Position numbers and translations under genes: made by a program
Assembly: GCF_007896435.1 (NCBI RefSeq)
Contig: NZ_VCBL01000001.1
Location: 2,169,078-2,233,077 of the forward strand
Reading direction: 5' to 3'
Origin: Rummeliibacillus suwonensis
Lineage (GTDB): Bacteria; Bacillota; Bacilli; Bacillales_A; Planococcaceae
Length of the DNA: 64,000 nucleotides
The notes under the pieces: model-generated
Seen by the model: only the letters and a program-made list of their open reading frames with translations
Database searches by the model: none
What the model was told of the DNA's origin: nothing
Shown: piece by piece, positions 47,209-56,478 of the stretch
Layout: the number at the start of each line of letters is the position of its first letter
Numbering within the stretch: the first letter of the stretch is position 1

Positions 47209-47518
47209 CCGCGTGTTGATTTGACAAAATTAGGGGTGTCTGTTTGGCATAGCTTTTGAAAAACTCTGTATCTTTAAGACCATTTATATAGATCTTCGCT
47301 GCGGCTTGCTCGACTCCCGCGGGAAAAGCGAATAGATGAGACCCCGCAGCGTAGCGATTGAAGGAACGGAATCTAAGAACGCCACGTCCTGTGGCAACGA
47401 TTCCGTGACCAACATCCTGTTGCCCCCAGCATTCGCCCGCAGGAAAGCGAGCAAGCCGGAGCGGAAATCAACGAATCCCCCTATTTTTGTGGATTAAATT
47501 GGATAATCAACACGCCTG
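47209..47518. mobile_element. Family B MITE, copy B7, with perfect 9-bp target duplication
   Basis: Ends CCGCGTGTTGATT and AATCAACACGCCTG; perfect direct repeat AAAAAATGT at 47200-47208 and 47519-47527. The element is 310 bp. The interior holds palindromic GCGGCTTGCTCG / CGAGCAAGCCGGAGC arms and, at about 47366-47430, the CCACGTCCTGTGGC double-hairpin module also found in family A. It is inverted relative to B4. Confidence 0.9.
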
Positions 47519-47735
47519 AAAAAATGTAGATACTATTAAAATAAAGATTGTCATATATTGAATCAGAACATATAAAGGCATAGACCTAAAACACTTGGAA
47601 TTCTTATAGAAATATTATGATATACTCGCTTAATCGAAAGAAATAGAAGCAGAGCAAACTAGAAAGGTCAGCGTTAAACACCAGATTTCTAGAAAAAAGA
47701 ATAACTTTAATTAATCATAGAAGGGAGTGGTTTAA

Positions 47736-47945
47736 ATGAAGCACCGACAACTGACTCCATTAGGCAAAAAGATTGTGAAACGATTGGTAGATATGAATCA
47801 AACACAGGTGTGGCTTTGTGAACAAGTTGGTGTGGATAAAACGTACTTGAATCGAGTAATCTATGGCGAACGCTCTGGAAAAAAATATATGGCAAAAATT
47901 TATGATGTGCTTGGTTTTAATGAAGACGAGCAACAGACAGCGTAA
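47736..47945 (+). CDS. Small XRE-type helix-turn-helix protein
   Basis: A 69-residue protein with a Cro-like HTH (TPLGKKIVKRLVDMNQTQVWLCEQVGVDKTYLNRVIYGERSGKKYMAKI). It has an AAGGGAG ribosome binding site. It lies between MITE B7 and hemAT and resembles small phage-type regulators. No operator was identified. The stretch 47946-48277 holds no other gene or clear signal. Confidence 0.7.
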   Translation: MKHRQLTPLGKKIVKRLVDMNQTQVWLCEQVGVDKTYLNRVIYGERSGKKYMAKIYDVLGFNEDEQQTA

Positions 47946-48277
47946 GAAACAACTTTTGAATTCCTGTATTCGGATTTCAAGATAAACAAATATGCCGTTT
48001 ACTTGAATCATGTAAACACGATCGAAAGAGTATCGTATTTGGTTTTCTGACTATTCTGCATGGATATTCTGAGGTGATTTGCCAAATAAAAACTTTAATC
48101 GCATTCTCTACTCTGTTTCCAACTTATAGTCGACTTAAATTTTCCTATCTTTTATCGCTAAAATGTACCTTTAAAGGTGAAAATTTATAAATTATTAAGT
48201 AAAAGTAGTTTAAGCTAGTTATTTATTGGATTCTAGGAGAAATTTCTTTTAAAAATCCAACTAGAAAGGAATAAATA

Positions 48278-49573
48278 ATGAAAATATTTAATAAGCAAAA
48301 AAAAATTGGTACAATAGATTTTACATCTACTATATCTGTTACACTTAATCTTTCCGAGTATCCGGAGGTTCAAAAACAGGTTGAACTCATTCACTTTTCA
48401 AAAAAAGATCTTTCCATTCTTCATCATTTACAACCTTATATAGAACAGATACTAAAAAACGTCGTTCATTCTTTTTATAAGTCTCTAGAAATCGAACCTT
48501 CACTCACTAGCATCATTTCAAAGTATAGTAATGTCGATCGATTAAAAAAGACATTGTATCATCACTTATATGAAATGTTTGGAGGAATAATTGATTCCAA
48601 CTATATAGAAGAACGAAAAAAAATTGCCTTAATGCATGTAAAAATCGGTTTAGAGCCCAAGTGGTATATTGGCGCATTCGAAACTTTATATTCTGAATTT
48701 TCAGATCTTATTTTTCAACTAGAATTGTTAAATAAAGATAAATTAGACGCTCTGAATGCCATCAATAGAATATTAAATATAGAACAGCAATTAGTTTTAG
48801 AAGCGTACGAGCAAGAAAATACCCGCTTACGATTAGAAGCAACTGCCAAACAGGATATTCTTAAAAAAAGTGTACAAAAGACCGTTCAGGATCTTGCAAT
48901 CATCAGCGAGGAAACCAGTGCTTCCGTTGATCATTTGGCAACTCAAACAAAAGCAATCAATGCATTTACTGCACAAAACCTATCTTTTGTTACCCAGACT
49001 GAGGAGAAGACATTAAGTGGACAAGTTCTAGTCACCGAACAAATGAACCAAACCGAGCAGATCGAGACAGGCATTGATTTATTACAGCAAAAAATGCAGC
49101 AGCTTCAGTTATTTTCTAATAAAATTCAAGAAATCATTAATCTTGTTACTTCCATTGCAAATCAAACAAATTTACTTGCACTGAATGCTTCCATTGAGGC
49201 AGCACGTGCTGGTGAACATGGAGTTGGTTTTGCAGTTGTCGCTTCCGAGGTTAGAAATCTTTCAGAAGAAACAAAAAAAGCCATTGAAAATGTGACCTTT
49301 TTAATTCAGGATACAAAAGAGGAAATAATGGACGTCTCAACGACTGTTTCAAAAATAAATCATCAAATTCATCAAGGGCTTGAAATATATTCTAAAGTTT
49401 ATACTTCCTTTCAAGATATTGTCAATTGCATATATAGTATAGAAAAACAAAGTCAACAGACAAATGAAGAAATAACCAACATTACACATATTCTATTGGA
49501 ATTAAATACAGCTATTGAACAGATTGCACAATCTTCAGATGAATTAACGGATCGTATGAAAAGTTTATTTTGA
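48278..49573 (+). CDS. HemAT-type globin-coupled aerotaxis transducer (copy 1)
   Basis: A 431-residue soluble chemotaxis transducer. Residues 1-170 are a globin-coupled sensor: proximal haem ligand His120 in MHVKIGLEPKWY, distal Tyr67 in SFYKSL. The C-terminal part is a methyl-accepting signalling domain with the hairpin tip [45 protein letters not shown] that binds CheA/CheW. In B. subtilis HemAT senses oxygen. No membrane helix is present. A second, 437-residue copy is at 61120-62433. It is preceded by 332 bases without a clear gene and followed by a family C repeat. Confidence 0.92.
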   Translation: MKIFNKQKKIGTIDFTSTISVTLNLSEYPEVQKQVELIHFSKKDLSILHHLQPYIEQILKNVVHSFYKSLEIEPSLTSIISKYSNVDRLKKTLYHHLYEMFGGIIDSNYIEERKKIALMHVKIGLEPKWYIGAFETLYSEFSDLIFQLELLNKDKLDALNAINRILNIEQQLVLEAYEQENTRLRLEATAKQDILKKSVQKTVQDLAIISEETSASVDHLATQTKAINAFTAQNLSFVTQTEEKTLSGQVLVTEQMNQTEQIETGIDLLQQKMQQLQLFSNKIQEIINLVTSIANQTNLLALNASIEAARAGEHGVGFAVVASEVRNLSEETKKAIENVTFLIQDTKEEIMDVSTTVSKINHQIHQGLEIYSKVYTSFQDIVNCIYSIEKQSQQTNEEITNITHILLELNTAIEQIAQSSDELTDRMKSLF

Positions 49574-49583
49574 TCTAGCATAA

Positions 49584-49744
49584 GGAGGCTGGGACAGAAC
49601 TGAATTAGACTCTCCCAAAGCCGGATCATTAAATTCTATAGCATGGTAATAAAAAGAAAATCCGAACAAGTAGAGAATTCTTATTAGAATTTCTATTCAT
49701 TGTTCGGATTCTTCATTAGCTAAAATGCTTTTGTCCCTTCCTCC
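49584..49744. repeat. Family C repeat, copy C2 (GGAGGCTGGGACA)
   Basis: Starts GGAGGCTGGGACAGAAC and ends TTTTGTCCCTTCCTCC, so the ends pair. An internal GAAAATCCGAAC / GTTCGGATTCTTC hairpin is shared with C1. It may terminate the hemAT transcript. Confidence 0.75.
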
Positions 49745-49759
49745 TTATGCTGAGTTAAG

Positions 49760-49958
49760 ATAAAGCGAAACTTTTATCCCCACTGAACTAGAGGAGCTCA
49801 GGTTAAAAGTACCACGTCCTGTGGCAACACCTGAGTGACCAACATCCTGTTATCCTGAACCAATCGGACGCATGCGGCAGCTGATCCTCTCATCTATCTT
49901 TCTCGTTTCTCTCTATATCTTGAGATGGGGGTCTTACTGCCCGTTAATGCGGGATAAA
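49760..49958 (+). repeat. Family A repeat, copy A7 (with double-hairpin insert)
   Basis: A 199-bp copy flanked by ATAAA on both sides. The first hairpin has decayed (CTTTTATCCCCACTG), while the insert and second hairpin are intact. Confidence 0.82.
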
Positions 49959-50017
49959 ATTTAAGAAAACTTATATAAACTGCGTAATAAACCCATGATC
50001 ATTTGCATAATTTATGT

Positions 50018-50040
50018 TAAAACGGAATCATTACATTTTA
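50018..50040 (+). promoter_or_regulatory. Possible Zur-like dyad upstream of the permease pair
   Basis: AAACGGAATCATTACATTT is an imperfect 9-1-9-like dyad that resembles the Zur box core (GTAATNATTAC). It lies about 30 bases before the ribosome binding site. Several positions deviate, so this is weak. Confidence 0.3.
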
Positions 50041-50065
50041 AAGGCACTAATTATAGGAGGAAAAC

Positions 50066-51055
50066 ATGGGGAATTATGTTCCAAAATATCTAATGAATAT
50101 TTGGTTTATTTTTATCTTATTTTTGATCCCACTATTTTTAACAAACTATACGAATACTTTTATGATCCCTTCATCTCTCATGAACTTGAATACCATATTT
50201 TTGAGTATTTTAATCGAGGCTTTACCCTTTGTCTTAATAGGGGTTCTTATTGCAGGTTTTATTCAAATTTTTATAACAGAAGAACATATTCAAAAGTGGA
50301 TTCCTAAAAATAAGTTTATGGCTGTTCTCATGAGCTGTGCTGTTGGAGCACTTTTTCCTGCTTGTGAATGTGGGATAGTCCCCATTGTGAGGAGACTGAT
50401 TTCAAAAGGAGTCCCCCTGCATGCTGCAATTGGCTTTATGTTAACGGGTCCTCTTATTAATCCGATCGTTATTGTCTCGACCTATATGGCATTTGGAAAT
50501 GATATGAAAATTGCTGGACTACGGATGGTCTTAGGTTTTCTGATAGCCATTATTATATCTTTGCTGGTAAGCCTACTTTTTCAAGGTTCACAATTCAAAT
50601 CTGGTATTCATCATGAAAAATCGTTAGAAAATGCAAAAAAGCAACCATTCATCAAACAATTTTTTAATATGTTAAAACATTCTATAGACGAATTTTTTGA
50701 TATGGGAAAATATTTGATCATCGGTGCATTTCTAGCCGCTTTTGTACAAACTTATGTATCTACTAAAACATTATTTGAAATAGGAAATGATGTATCCTCT
50801 TCGATATTAGTGATGATGCTCTTGGCTTATATTCTTTCACTATGTTCTGAGGCTGATGCCTTTATCGGGGCTTCATTCAGTGCTATTTTCCCGGATTTTT
50901 CTATACTCGCATTCTTAATCTTTGGACCTATGATCGATTTGAAAAATACAATTATGCTGCTTGGGGTATTTCGTTTTAAATTTGTGATGTGGCTATTGTT
51001 TTTAGTTGTTTCTGTTATCTATATAAGCATATTGATACTTTCAAAATATATTTAG
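50066..51055 (+). CDS. DUF318/YcgR-type permease
   Basis: A 329-residue membrane protein with about eight helices. The family motifs GALFPACECGIVPIVRRLISKGVPLHAAIGFMLTGPLINP and CSEADAFIGASFS are plain. Their cysteines are typical of the predicted permease family paired with TIGR03943 proteins. It starts at an ATG with ATAGGAGG. The next gene follows after nine bases, so the two form one transport unit. The ligand is not known; the His-rich partner suggests a metal. Confidence 0.85.
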   Translation: MGNYVPKYLMNIWFIFILFLIPLFLTNYTNTFMIPSSLMNLNTIFLSILIEALPFVLIGVLIAGFIQIFITEEHIQKWIPKNKFMAVLMSCAVGALFPACECGIVPIVRRLISKGVPLHAAIGFMLTGPLINPIVIVSTYMAFGNDMKIAGLRMVLGFLIAIIISLLVSLLFQGSQFKSGIHHEKSLENAKKQPFIKQFFNMLKHSIDEFFDMGKYLIIGAFLAAFVQTYVSTKTLFEIGNDVSSSILVMMLLAYILSLCSEADAFIGASFSAIFPDFSILAFLIFGPMIDLKNTIMLLGVFRFKFVMWLLFLVVSVIYISILILSKYI

Positions 51056-51064
51056 GGGGAAAAT

Positions 51065-52000
51065 ATGAACTTTCACTTTCAACAAGCAATAAGAGCTGTC
51101 ATTTTATTCGCTTTTTCTGCCATGATTTTCAACCTACATCAGACTGGTGAAATAACAAAATTGATCAACCCAAAATATGAAAATCTAAGTAAGACCGTTG
51201 CCATTTTATTTTTCATTTTATTTGTTGTTCAACTTACTAGAATTTTCTCTTTTTCAACGAAAGATCATCATCATTGTCATCATACTGGACATCATTGTTG
51301 CCATCATGACCACGGAAACTCACCATTTAATACAAAAAAATTGTTTTCATACCTTATTCTTATAATCCCATTAGCAACTGGTTTTTTTATACCTGCCAAA
51401 ACACTCGACGCATCTATAGCTGAGAAAAAAGGGGGGATGATGATTCTTTCAAAACAAACGCAAGCTGCAGAAACAGAGGATTTTACAGAAGCAGCCATTC
51501 CGAATCAATCCGCTGGAGACGATTTATACGGAGACCATGCTCCAGATCCAAACTTAATGGAGGAAAGGCAAGAAATACCCGAAGAAGAATATGATCATCT
51601 AAAAAAAGAGCTTTCCCAAAAACAAACTATTCATATGACAAATCATATTTATACGATTTACTATGACGATATTAATAGTAATGCATCCAAGTACAAAGGG
51701 AAAAAAATACAACTAACAGGTTTTGTATTGAAAGAAAAGGGTTTTAAACAGAACCAGTTAGTCCTATCTAGATTTCTGATTACTCACTGTATAGCTGATT
51801 CAAGTATAATAGGATTTCTTTCGGAACTTCCTGAAGCACAAAATATAGACGAAGACACTTGGATTGAAGCAACTGGAACAATCGATATAAGTACTTATAA
51901 TGGAGAGCAACTGCCAATTATTAAAATTGCAAATTGGAAGAAAATAGAAGAGCCTAAAAAACCGTACATCTATCCGATCGATATTCGCGTAGGCCTCTAA
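51065..52000 (+). CDS. TIGR03943/YcgQ-type permease partner
   Basis: A 311-residue membrane protein with helices at about 10-28, 40-60 and 95-112. A striking His/Cys-rich loop, DHHHCHHTGHHCCHHDHG, lies near residues 68-85. The long extracytoplasmic part ends with a conserved domain (KGKKIQLTGFVLKE... RFLITHCIADSSIIGFL). The family always accompanies DUF318 permeases. The loop is likely to bind a transition metal such as zinc. Confidence 0.82.
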   Translation: MNFHFQQAIRAVILFAFSAMIFNLHQTGEITKLINPKYENLSKTVAILFFILFVVQLTRIFSFSTKDHHHCHHTGHHCCHHDHGNSPFNTKKLFSYLILIIPLATGFFIPAKTLDASIAEKKGGMMILSKQTQAAETEDFTEAAIPNQSAGDDLYGDHAPDPNLMEERQEIPEEEYDHLKKELSQKQTIHMTNHIYTIYYDDINSNASKYKGKKIQLTGFVLKEKGFKQNQLVLSRFLITHCIADSSIIGFLSELPEAQNIDEDTWIEATGTIDISTYNGEQLPIIKIANWKKIEEPKKPYIYPIDIRVGL

Positions 52001-52077
52001 AAAATGCAAAAGAAAAGTAATGGTTTTCTCTGAAGTGATCCTAACTGCACTAGAATGTTTTAGAGAATTAATGCAAT

Positions 52078-52380
52078 TAGGCGTGTTAATTAGGAGAAAA
52101 ATGGGATAAATATACAAACATAAAAATGAAAACCCCTTATTGTTAACTCCTATCTATATGAATCTTCGCTGCGGCTTACTCGACTCCTCGAAAATGCATC
52201 CGCATTTTCTTCGTGCGGTGTGGATTCAGGAAGTCCATTCAATGTCCCGCGGGGAAAAGCGAACAGTTGAGACCCTGTAGCTTCGCTAAGGAGGTTTCAC
52301 CGTTCGCCCGCAGGAAAGCGAGCAAGCCGTAGCGGAAATCAACGAAATATCTATATTTCAGTGGGCAATTAACACGCCTG
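52078..52380. mobile_element. Family B MITE, copy B8
   Basis: Ends TAGGCGTGTTAATT and AATTAACACGCCTG. Flanking 9-mers TAATGCAAT and TAATCAAAT match at 7 of 9 positions, fitting an old target duplication. The interior has TCCTCGAAAATGCATCCGCATTTT, also seen reversed in the repeat at 62870-63130. Confidence 0.78.
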
Positions 52381-52390
52381 TAATCAAATA

Positions 52391-52434
52391 AAAAAAATGC
52401 TGCCTCCAAATCTTGGTCTTGAGGCAGCATTTTT
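52391..52434 (-). terminator. yneF terminator
   Basis: AAAAATGCTGCCTC and GAGGCAGCATTTTTTT around a 16-nt loop; strong on either strand. Confidence 0.88.
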
Positions 52435-52656
52435 TTATTTATTGCTTAATTTATTCATTTGATTCATCATTTGTTTAATTTGTTTTTCCGATGGTTTACG
52501 TCCCATTTGACTCATCATTACACGTAACATTTGTTCGTTAATTGGTGGATTTTCTTTTAAATATTTCACCATATATTGACGAGCGATAAAAAATCCGCCA
52601 ACTAAACCTACGATTAATGCTACTACTATTAAAGTAATCGCTAATCCAGTATTCAC
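52435..52656 (-). CDS. yneF: UPF0154 membrane protein YneF
   Basis: A 73-residue protein with one N-terminal membrane helix ([21 protein letters not shown]) and a basic cytoplasmic tail containing [22 protein letters not shown], the UPF0154 signature. It starts with GTG after GAGGAGG. Same order (sirA, yneF downstream of tkt) as in B. subtilis. Function unknown. Confidence 0.93.
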   Translation of the reverse strand: MNTGLAITLIVVALIVGLVGGFFIARQYMVKYLKENPPINEQMLRVMMSQMGRKPSEKQIKQMMNQMNKLSNK

Positions 52657-52751
52657 TTATGTTCCTCCTCTAAAATTCGCATGCGAGAAAAATATCTCCA
52701 AAGAGGATTATACAATAAAAACTATTTCGATACTACCATTTATCTGATTTA

Positions 52752-53189
52752 TCACTTTGCAAGTACTGAAAATTTGGGCGGTTTTAGCCACCCACACTCC
52801 ATTTCATTTTTGTTAAAGCCGATAAAACCAGAACTAATCTTTGATAGTGCCGCAAAAAGATCCAATTCTAACATTCGCGATCCTACACATGTCACGACCA
52901 TATAGTATGGCTGTATTTCAATATGTAAATCGCCCTTAAATTCGTTTGTCAAAAAAATCTCATGATTTTTCTTATGAATGGCAGAAAAATTTTTGTTTAA
53001 ATATTGTTCTATGAAATCTTCAATCTCCTCTACTGGCAGCAGCTCACATAAATACGTTAATTCTTGTGATGGATATAAGGCATTTTTTTCAGACTTTAAA
53101 TCATTAATCAATTCAAATAATAACCTTTCTCTCCCATAAACAAACGACTGATGCTTTTTCTTGACATGAAAGATTGAGTAAACACGCAT
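52752..53189 (-). CDS. sirA: Sporulation inhibitor of replication SirA
   Basis: A 145-residue protein related to B. subtilis SirA (YneE). The shared features are the N-terminal YGRERLLFELINDLK and the final FIGFNKNEMECGWLKPPK, along with its position between tkt and yneF. SirA binds domain I of DnaA and blocks new rounds of replication once Spo0A is active. Similarity outside these regions is low, as usual for this family. AGGGAG precedes the ATG. Confidence 0.85.
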   Translation of the reverse strand: MRVYSIFHVKKKHQSFVYGRERLLFELINDLKSEKNALYPSQELTYLCELLPVEEIEDFIEQYLNKNFSAIHKKNHEIFLTNEFKGDLHIEIQPYYMVVTCVGSRMLELDLFAALSKISSGFIGFNKNEMECGWLKPPKFSVLAK

Positions 53190-53282
53190 CTTTTGCCACT
53201 CCCTTCTTTCAAGTAATTATACCATCAATCTATTGAATATTTTGTCAATTTGAACTGTAAATAATCCACTTTCTTTGTCAAA

Positions 53283-53330
53283 AAACAAAAAGTAGAGGCA
53301 AATCACCTCTACTCTTTTAAAAATTTTTAT
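53283..53330 (-). terminator. tkt terminator
   Basis: AGTAGAGG and CCTCTACT arms followed on the minus strand by TTTTTG; overlaps the tkt stop region. Confidence 0.82.
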
Positions 53331-55330
53331 TTTTTTAATAATGCTTTCACTTTTGCTACTACATTGTCAACTGTGAAACCATATTCTTTCATGACTGTTT
53401 GTCCTGGAGCACTTGCACCAAAATGATCGATCGCCAGTACATCGCCTTCAAAACCAGTATATTTATGCCAACCAAATGATGAGGCCATTTCGATAGCTAA
53501 ACGTTTTGTTACAGCTTTTGGCAATACACTTTCTTTATATGCTGCATCTTGTTCTTCAAAACGAACAAAATCAGGCATAGAAACAACTGTTACATCGATT
53601 CCTTCTTTTGCAAGTTCAGCTTTTGCTTTTACAGCTAATTGCACTTCTGAACCTGTTGCTAAAAGTAATGCATCTGCAATTTCTTTTTCGGCTTTTGCTA
53701 CTACATAAGCACCTTTAGCTACACCTTCATACACAGCTTGCACATCAACATCAAGAACCGGTAAGTTTTGACGAGATAATACTAATGCAGTTGGACGGTT
53801 TTTGGAGGATATCGCAAGTTTCCAAGCTGCAGCCGATTCATTTGCATCTGCTGGACGAATAACCGATAAATTTGGCATTGCACGTAAGGCTGCTAAATGT
53901 TCGATTGGCTCATGAGTTGGTCCATCTTCTCCGACAGCAATTGAATCATGTGTGAAGACATAAGTTACAGGTAATCCCATAAGTGCTGAAAGTCGAACTG
54001 CTGGACGCACGTAATCAGAAAATACGAAGAATGTACCACCGAAGACATTTAAGCCTCCATGGAGTGCCATACCATTAAGAGCAGCACCCATTGCAAATTC
54101 ACGCACACCAAACCAAATATTACGGCCTTTTCGATCAGTTGCTGAAAAATCTCCTGCACCTTTGATCGTTGTTTTATTTGAACCAGCAAGGTCAGCACTA
54201 CCACCGAAAAACGCTGGAATTTTTTTAGCTAAAGCGTTGATCACTTCTCCTGAAGATGAACGAGTTGCAATAGACTTACCAAATTCATAAGTTGGAATTT
54301 CAGCGTCAAAGTCTGCTGGAAGTTCTCCTGTGATCGCTTGTTCTAATTGGATCGCTAATTCAGGGAAAGCCTCTTTGTACGCATCAAATTGTGCATTCCA
54401 AGCTGCTTCAACATTTTCTCCTTGAATTTTAGCTGCTTGTTTAAATGTTTCATAAACTTCTGCTGGAACAAAGAAATCATCATTTTCCCACTCATATGCT
54501 TGTTTTGTTAAGACTACTTCTTCAGTACCAAGTGGTGAACCATGAGAAGCTGATTTTCCAGATTTATTTGGCGAACCAAAACCAATAATGGTTTTTACTT
54601 CGATTAAAGTTGGTTGTCCTTTATGAGCTTTTGCTTGTTCAATGGCAGCATTAATGGCTTCAACATTATTGCCGTCCTCTACTCTTAAATAATTCCAGCC
54701 ATATGCTTTAAAGCGTTCAGCCGTATTGTCAGAGAATGATTTATTTAAATCGCCATCTAAAGAAATATCATTACTATCATAAAGAACGATCAATTTATCT
54801 AATTGTAAGTGGCCTGCAAGTGAAGCTGCTTCTGCAGAAACACCTTCCATCAAATCACCATCTCCACATAGTGCAAATGTATAGTGATCGATAATATCGT
54901 AATTCGGTTTGTTATACACACTGGCTAAATGCGATTCAGCCATAGCCATTCCGACTGCCATTGCAATTCCTTGTCCTAGTGGGCCAGTTGTTGCCTCAAC
55001 ACCAGCAGTATGACCATATTCTGGGTGTCCAGGAGTTAATGAACCCCATTGGCGGAAGTTTTTAATCTCTTCCATTGGTAAATCATAGCCACCTAAATGA
55101 AGTAAGCTATATAATAACATCGAACCATGTCCAGCTGATAATACAAATCGATCACGGTTAAACCATTTAGGGTTCTTTGGATTATGATGTAATTGTTTTG
55201 TCCAAAGAGTATAAGCCATTGGTGCTGCACCCATTGGAAGTCCCGGATGACCGGAATTAGCCTTTTCAATTGCATCAATGGATAAAGTACGGATTGTATT
55301 AATTGCAAGCTGATCTGCTTGTACAGTCAT
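53327..55330 (-). CDS. tkt: Transketolase
   Basis: A 667-residue thiamine diphosphate enzyme of the pentose phosphate pathway. It moves two-carbon units between ketoses and aldoses. The ThDP motif is [33 protein letters not shown], and the transketolase signature is VRFFREFAM-like [36 protein letters not shown] is also present. It is single, between ynzC and sirA, as in B. subtilis. Confidence 0.97.
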   Translation of the reverse strand: MTVQADQLAINTIRTLSIDAIEKANSGHPGLPMGAAPMAYTLWTKQLHHNPKNPKWFNRDRFVLSAGHGSMLLYSLLHLGGYDLPMEEIKNFRQWGSLTPGHPEYGHTAGVEATTGPLGQGIAMAVGMAMAESHLASVYNKPNYDIIDHYTFALCGDGDLMEGVSAEAASLAGHLQLDKLIVLYDSNDISLDGDLNKSFSDNTAERFKAYGWNYLRVEDGNNVEAINAAIEQAKAHKGQPTLIEVKTIIGFGSPNKSGKSASHGSPLGTEEVVLTKQAYEWENDDFFVPAEVYETFKQAAKIQGENVEAAWNAQFDAYKEAFPELAIQLEQAITGELPADFDAEIPTYEFGKSIATRSSSGEVINALAKKIPAFFGGSADLAGSNKTTIKGAGDFSATDRKGRNIWFGVREFAMGAALNGMALHGGLNVFGGTFFVFSDYVRPAVRLSALMGLPVTYVFTHDSIAVGEDGPTHEPIEHLAALRAMPNLSVIRPADANESAAAWKLAISSKNRPTALVLSRQNLPVLDVDVQAVYEGVAKGAYVVAKAEKEIADALLLATGSEVQLAVKAKAELAKEGIDVTVVSMPDFVRFEEQDAAYKESVLPKAVTKRLAIEMASSFGWHKYTGFEGDVLAIDHFGASAPGQTVMKEYGFTVDNVVAKVKALLKK

Positions 55331-55423
55331 GAATAGACATCCTTTCTTAAAGCAAAATATTATTCTATTTCAGTTTAGTCAAGATTTTGACATAAAACAA
55401 TGCTTTTTCAGCAATTGGTTCTG

Positions 55424-55660
55424 TTAATTTAAAGGCCCTTTTCTTTTTTGAATAGCACGTACTTTTTCTGGTGTCACTTCATCTCCATTTGGATCAAAAA
55501 CACGAACATTCTCAATTGTTTTGCGCATATGCTCACGGAAAGTGTCTAAATATTCTTTACGAAGGGCTGTTTGTTCTTTTGCTTCCTCTATTGTTAAACC
55601 TGATTCTTTTGATTTCTTGGATAAATAGTTAATACGTTGAATTTTTTCTTTTGGCAACAT
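55424..55660 (-). CDS. ynzC: DUF896/UPF0291 protein YnzC
   Basis: A 78-residue helical-hairpin protein. The conserved start LPKEKIQRINYLSKKSKESGLTIEEAKEQ and the later RKEYLDTFREHMRKTIENVRVFDPNGDEVTP define the family, which in B. subtilis is linked to the SOS yneA operon. GAAAGGAG precedes the ATG. In B. subtilis yneA-yneB-ynzC are contiguous; here a tnpB relic, an exporter and a MocR gene separate them. Confidence 0.93.
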   Translation of the reverse strand: MLPKEKIQRINYLSKKSKESGLTIEEAKEQTALRKEYLDTFREHMRKTIENVRVFDPNGDEVTPEKVRAIQKRKGPLN

Positions 55661-55687
55661 TTAAGATGCTCCTTTCATCACTACATG

Positions 55688-55745
55688 AATATAAAGATAT
55701 CAACAACTCACGACTAAAGTCGAGAACTTGCACTCGCAGGACGGT
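55688..55745 (-). ncRNA. Putative IS200/IS605 right end / omega-RNA scaffold remnant
   Basis: On the minus strand, GCAAGTTCTCGACTTTAGTC is followed by GTGAGTTGTTGATATCTTTAT. The GACTTTAGTC hairpin just past tnpB is the usual 3' scaffold and end of IS605-type elements. Because tnpB is dead the RNA probably has no partner here. Confidence 0.5.
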
Positions 55746-56190
55746 TGATTTCGCCCTTACCAAAAAGGTCATGCCTCAGTGATACTGCATGCTTCGGAGA
55801 TTGCTTCAATCCCTTAGCGATGTAGATTCCTATACGGTCATCATTTGATGTATAGTGACAATTTTTACAACAAAATATATGGGTTTTCTTGTTTTGATTT
55901 GCTTTTTCAATGTGTCCACATTTGAGACCGGTTTGAGATGTATATTTCGGTTTTACCAAAATAACGCGTTGGTGATTTAATTCCGCTTTGTACTCTAACA
56001 TTTGTCGAAATTGGTAGAACGCCCAAGAAACGGACACATAATGGTCTTTTAACACGTACCCTTTTCCGTTGCATTACGAACACCAGTCAAATCTTCAAGA
56101 ACAAAGCAGTTCCTTTCGGATAACGTTCAACAAGTGCCTGAGTTGCCTGATGATTGACAGCAGACACATAACGGTTTTCTCTTGAATCGA
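55714..56190 (-). pseudogene. Decayed tnpB (IS200/IS605-type RNA-guided nuclease)
   Basis: The C-terminal 113 codons are open and include the zinc finger CGHIEKANQNKKTHIFCCKNC and the DRIG residues of the third RuvC motif. Upstream in other frames are SRENRYVSAVNHQATQALVE, RYPKGTALF and LEDLTGVRNATEK, which carry the ED of the second RuvC motif. At least two frameshifts separate them and the N-terminal two-thirds is missing. The remains sit between ynzC and the LysE gene and split a conserved SOS group. Confidence 0.8.
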
Positions 56191-56478
56191 TCACTAAAAT
56201 CATTATACCGTGTTTCAGTTGGAAAAGAGAACAAAATGCGGACAAAAGAGAAAGGTAGTCGTGAGCTTAAAACGTTGGCTTTCGAACTGGTAAAGACCAG
56301 CCCTCATGCCCAACGATTTCTCATAATTAAAGCCACGAGTCTCCATTCGTCGTTTCACTAACGCTCAACAATGAAAAAAGAGTTTAAGCACAAGTTTAAA
56401 GCTCATATCCTATAAAATCTTATAGGTCGTGCTGGATTCCTTTTTAAAGAAATCTTTTATTGGAATGATGATAAGCGA

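Noticed and set aside
50014-50307. 97-codon ORF starting upstream of the permease
   Set aside because: Overlaps the permease in another frame and lacks a binding site; the permease has ATAGGAGG and family motifs.
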